In this document: one piece after another, positions 59,750-64,000 of the stretch
Layout of the letters: the number at the start of each line of letters is the position of its first letter
How positions within the stretch are numbered: position 1 is the first letter of the stretch
NCBI GenBank assembly: GCA_009192285.1
Contig: WBVU01000004.1
Coordinates: forward strand, 2,502,001 to 2,566,000
Source of the DNA: Morchella semilibera
Lineage: Eukaryota; Ascomycota; Pezizomycetes; Pezizales; Morchellaceae
Length of the DNA: 64,000 nt
Direction of reading: 5' to 3'
Notes under the pieces: generated by a model
What the model was told of the DNA's origin: nothing
The model's input: only the letters and a program-made list of their open reading frames with translations
Databases searched by the model: none
Position numbers and translations under genes: made by a program

Positions 59750-60540
59750 ATGGTTTCGCTCTTGGTGCTTGTCGTCGTGTTGACGGTGGTGACGCATGTG
59801 GTGAATACGCTGGGTGCTCAGCAGATTGATAATCTGGTACGTATACTGCGCAGACAGGTATAGTGGTTATGATGGAAAAGCTAATTGATTGCCCTGTGTG
59901 TATGGCAGCTGTGGTCGTTCTACAACTCCCTCCCTTTCAGCGCATCCAGGAACGATGTCGCAAAGAGGCGTACCCTCCAGCGCGAGATCGTAACGCTCCG
60001 CGCCCAGCAGCGGGCCACAAGCTCCCAGGACGAGTTTGCAAAATGGGCAAAGCTACAGCGCACCCTCGACAAGAAGAGTGTAGAGCTCGAGAAGCTGAGT
60101 AAGTTTTTATTCTTTGTCGATGTGGGATTTATAGTGGTAAATACTGATTGGGTGGTGGTTGTGGTTTAGACGCCTCGATCTCGACGGCGCGTGTTTCGTT
60201 CGACGCAAAGACCAAGGCGGTGCGATGGACGCTTACCTCCGGGCTGAGGTGGTTTGTGCTCTTCTGGTACAACAAGGAACCGATGTTCTGGATGCCCGAG
60301 GGGTGGGTACCGGGCTATGTTGAGTGGGGGCTATCGTTCCCTAAGGCGCCCATCGGGAGTGTCTCGATCCAGGTGTGGAGCTTTGCCGTCGGGCAGGTGG
60401 TGAGCCTGATTGCGGGAATTGTGATGGATTGCTCTGCAGCGTTTGGAAGGACCCCAGTTGCGATGCCGGCGACGGCGGTAGTAGGCGAGGAGAGGACGAA
60501 AAAAAACCATGTAAAAGAGCATGATAGGCTTGAGTTATGA
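59750..60540 (+). CDS. GET1: Get1/WRB, receptor subunit for tail-anchored protein insertion
   Basis: Endoplasmic-reticulum membrane receptor subunit of the GET pathway; it takes Get3-bound tail-anchored proteins for insertion. Exons are 59750-59836, 59909-60098 and 60170-60540 (215 aa). The hydrophobic N-terminus MVSLLVLVVVLTVVTHVVNT is transmembrane helix 1. A cytosolic coiled coil follows (RTLQREIVTLRAQQRATSS, then EFAKWAKLQRTLDKKSVELE), which is the Get3-binding arm. The exit from the coil is typical: TKAVRWTLTSGLRWFVLFWY with PMFWMPEGWVPGYVEWGLSF. A last hydrophobic segment around VVSLIAGIVMDC ends the membrane part. Length and order match fungal Get1. Intron donors are GTACGT and GTAAGT. 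Confidence 0.94.
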
Positions 60541-61269
60541 GCTGTAGTTTCTCTCTCTTTCTTTTTACGAATTTGAGTCCCCGTCATGGTATTAGATCCG
60601 GAAAGGAAATGGTAATATTTAGGCGTTTGGTCATTGAGGACGATTGCAAAAAAAAAAAGTATTTAGTTGTATACCCGCATAGTACCAAAATAGTGATTTT
60701 CAATGTGAAATTGTTATCCTCATGATGCATTTTATTTGGGGTTGGTAGTTGTTTCGATCGTGATATTACCGAGCGGGTAGATGCATGGACAGGATAATTA
60801 ATTAATATATTGAATGTCATCTCGGGTCAATTTAGTATGCCCACGCCGACATCAATTATTGATATGACCCCAGTCAAGCTCACCCCGACCCACCCTGACA
60901 AATTTTCGGAGTTGCTGATTGATCCTGATATTATTATTAAATGGTAGTCGCGAAGGGTAGTGATCATTGAACTACCAAGACTCCGAGCGAGAGAGTAGAG
61001 AGGGAGGGGGGGTGGGGGAGAGAGAGAGAGACTTGCAGGCAGGATGTATGTAGCAAGTACATGTAAGTAAGCAAAGTAAGCAAGCAAGCAAGTAAGTAAG
61101 CAAGCAAGCAGAGTGCCTAGACCGTCATATCCCCCCCCCCCCCCCCCATCCCCTCCCCTTCTCCCCGCATCCGGAGTCTAAATTCTGAACTTGAGAGTTT
61201 TACAAATTACAAATCCACCAAAGAAGAAGGGCAAAGAGAGAAACACTCATCCCACCACATATACCCAAG

Positions 61270-61400
61270 AATCTTGATTGACCCCACCATCCCCACATCC
61301 TCATCCATCCCCACACCCACATCCTCATCCATCCCCACATCCACATCCTCATCCTCATCCATCCATCCACCGTCCATCCATCTTCCACCATCCACATCCA
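61270..61400. repeat. CATCC/CCACATCCTCATCC minisatellite
   Basis: Imperfect tandem repeats of CATCC-containing units on the plus strand, about 300-430 bp upstream of the glutathione reductase ATG. They explain the repetitive short ORFs on both strands here. Confidence 0.9.
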
Positions 61401-61544
61401 TCCGTTACAGCTAAACCTTGTAGATATCATAATCACTGCACCTGTCTATATAGATACACTTCTTCTTGAGGTTTTATAAATACTCCCCTCACCCCTCATC
61501 TATAGATAATCCCCTTCCCTTCCTCCCTTCCCTCCCAGCAGTAG

Positions 61545-63365
<1,821 letters not shown>

Positions 63366-64000
63366 GGGGTGGTGGAGCGGGTGGAGTAGATGTAGGATAG
63401 TAAATTTATTATGTTTTTGATATCATTGACTGGATGTGTATGTAGGATGATAAAGTGTTTTTTGGATCTTCGCATTGAGATTGAGATGGAACAAAGCTAT
63501 GAAACAAGACCGGAGTTGAGAGTGGGGGGTAATTAATTGAGGCGTCCAATCCCAAGAAATAGTGGCCGAGTGATAATGCATGTTGTATCCAAGTGCTAAG
63601 GCGCGCGGGTCAGGCCGCCAACGGATCTACCAGCTATACATCAGCGGGCGATCATGGGCCGGGTGAGATTTTTGAAGATAATAATATAGTTAATCGATTG
63701 ACACAATTCTGGATATCCTCAGGCACACGCACTAAACAAAGAACCAGAGCGCATACAATACAAAGGCCATACCACTAACTACTACTTGGCGCGCCAAATA
63801 TCTAAAGAATATGATGCCCCCAGACTGATTTTTTAAAAAGAAGATATGCTAAACTAAGGTTCTGGTAGCAAAAGATAGAAAAATAAAAACAAAACGCACA
63901 AAGGACAAAAACGCTCTTCCCCTCCAATCATGGTCGCCATCATACAAACTCGTAAAAAAACAAATGCTGTTTTTCTTCTTCTTCCTAGCTGATAGCCGCC
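63366..64000. other. Intergenic after glutathione reductase
   Basis: 635 bp with no supported gene to the window end. Contains the probable 3' UTR of GLR1 and one CCGAGTGAT motif (63566-63574). Confidence 0.6.

Overview
The window is nuclear DNA of a filamentous ascomycete (Pezizomycotina). Seventeen protein-coding genes can be rebuilt by joining exons across short GT-AG introns of about 50-120 nt. They are typical fungal housekeeping genes: Axl2-type cadherin protein, Laa2-type AP-1 accessory protein, Sok1/TCP11, a fungal DENN protein with a C1 finger, Get1 and Med18. The class cannot be fixed from sequence alone. No complete transposon, rRNA, tRNA or CRISPR was recognised.

Layout: 1-834 holds the 3' part of a TatD-type hydrolase gene. 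1.9-3.7 kb is a PP2C phosphatase (minus). 5.4-8.4 kb is an Axl2-like membrane protein (minus). 9.0-12.2 kb holds a GNAT acetyltransferase (minus), an Efm6-type lysine methyltransferase (plus) and an alpha/beta hydrolase (minus). 12.6-14.7 kb is a Laa2-like trafficking protein (minus), 16.0-16.7 kb ribosomal protein eS24 and 19.5-21.5 kb the box C/D snoRNP protein Nop58. 22.6-24.6 kb is an Avt2-like amino-acid transporter and 25.0-25.9 kb Med18 (minus). 27.0-29.2 kb holds a SWIM+RING protein and a small Set7-like SET protein (both minus), the latter divergent from TRAPPC13 (29.4-30.5 kb). 33.6-37.5 kb is the DENN protein and 42.8-44.7 kb Sok1 (minus). 59.7-60.5 kb is Get1 and 61.7-63.4 kb glutathione reductase.

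The genes do not form a cluster or pathway. Loose themes are membrane traffic and the secretory pathway (Laa2-like, TRAPPC13, DENN, Get1, Axl2) and ribosome production or translation (eS24, Nop58, Efm6).

Long non-coding stretches separate them: 30.5-33.6, 37.5-42.8 and above all 44.7-59.7 kb. These are rich in simple repeats and in the palindrome TACATGTA, of which at least 34 copies were counted by eye against about one expected. The strongest unexplained structure is a tandem array of about 99-bp units at 58.26-58.80 kb. Each unit folds into a long hairpin whose stem changes are compensatory between units. Other points are a 43-nt-arm inverted repeat at 30.9-31.0 kb, two micro-exons (17 and 27 nt), three apparent one-base homopolymer frame breaks in otherwise conserved genes, and an ATG-less in-frame presequence-like extension ahead of glutathione reductase.
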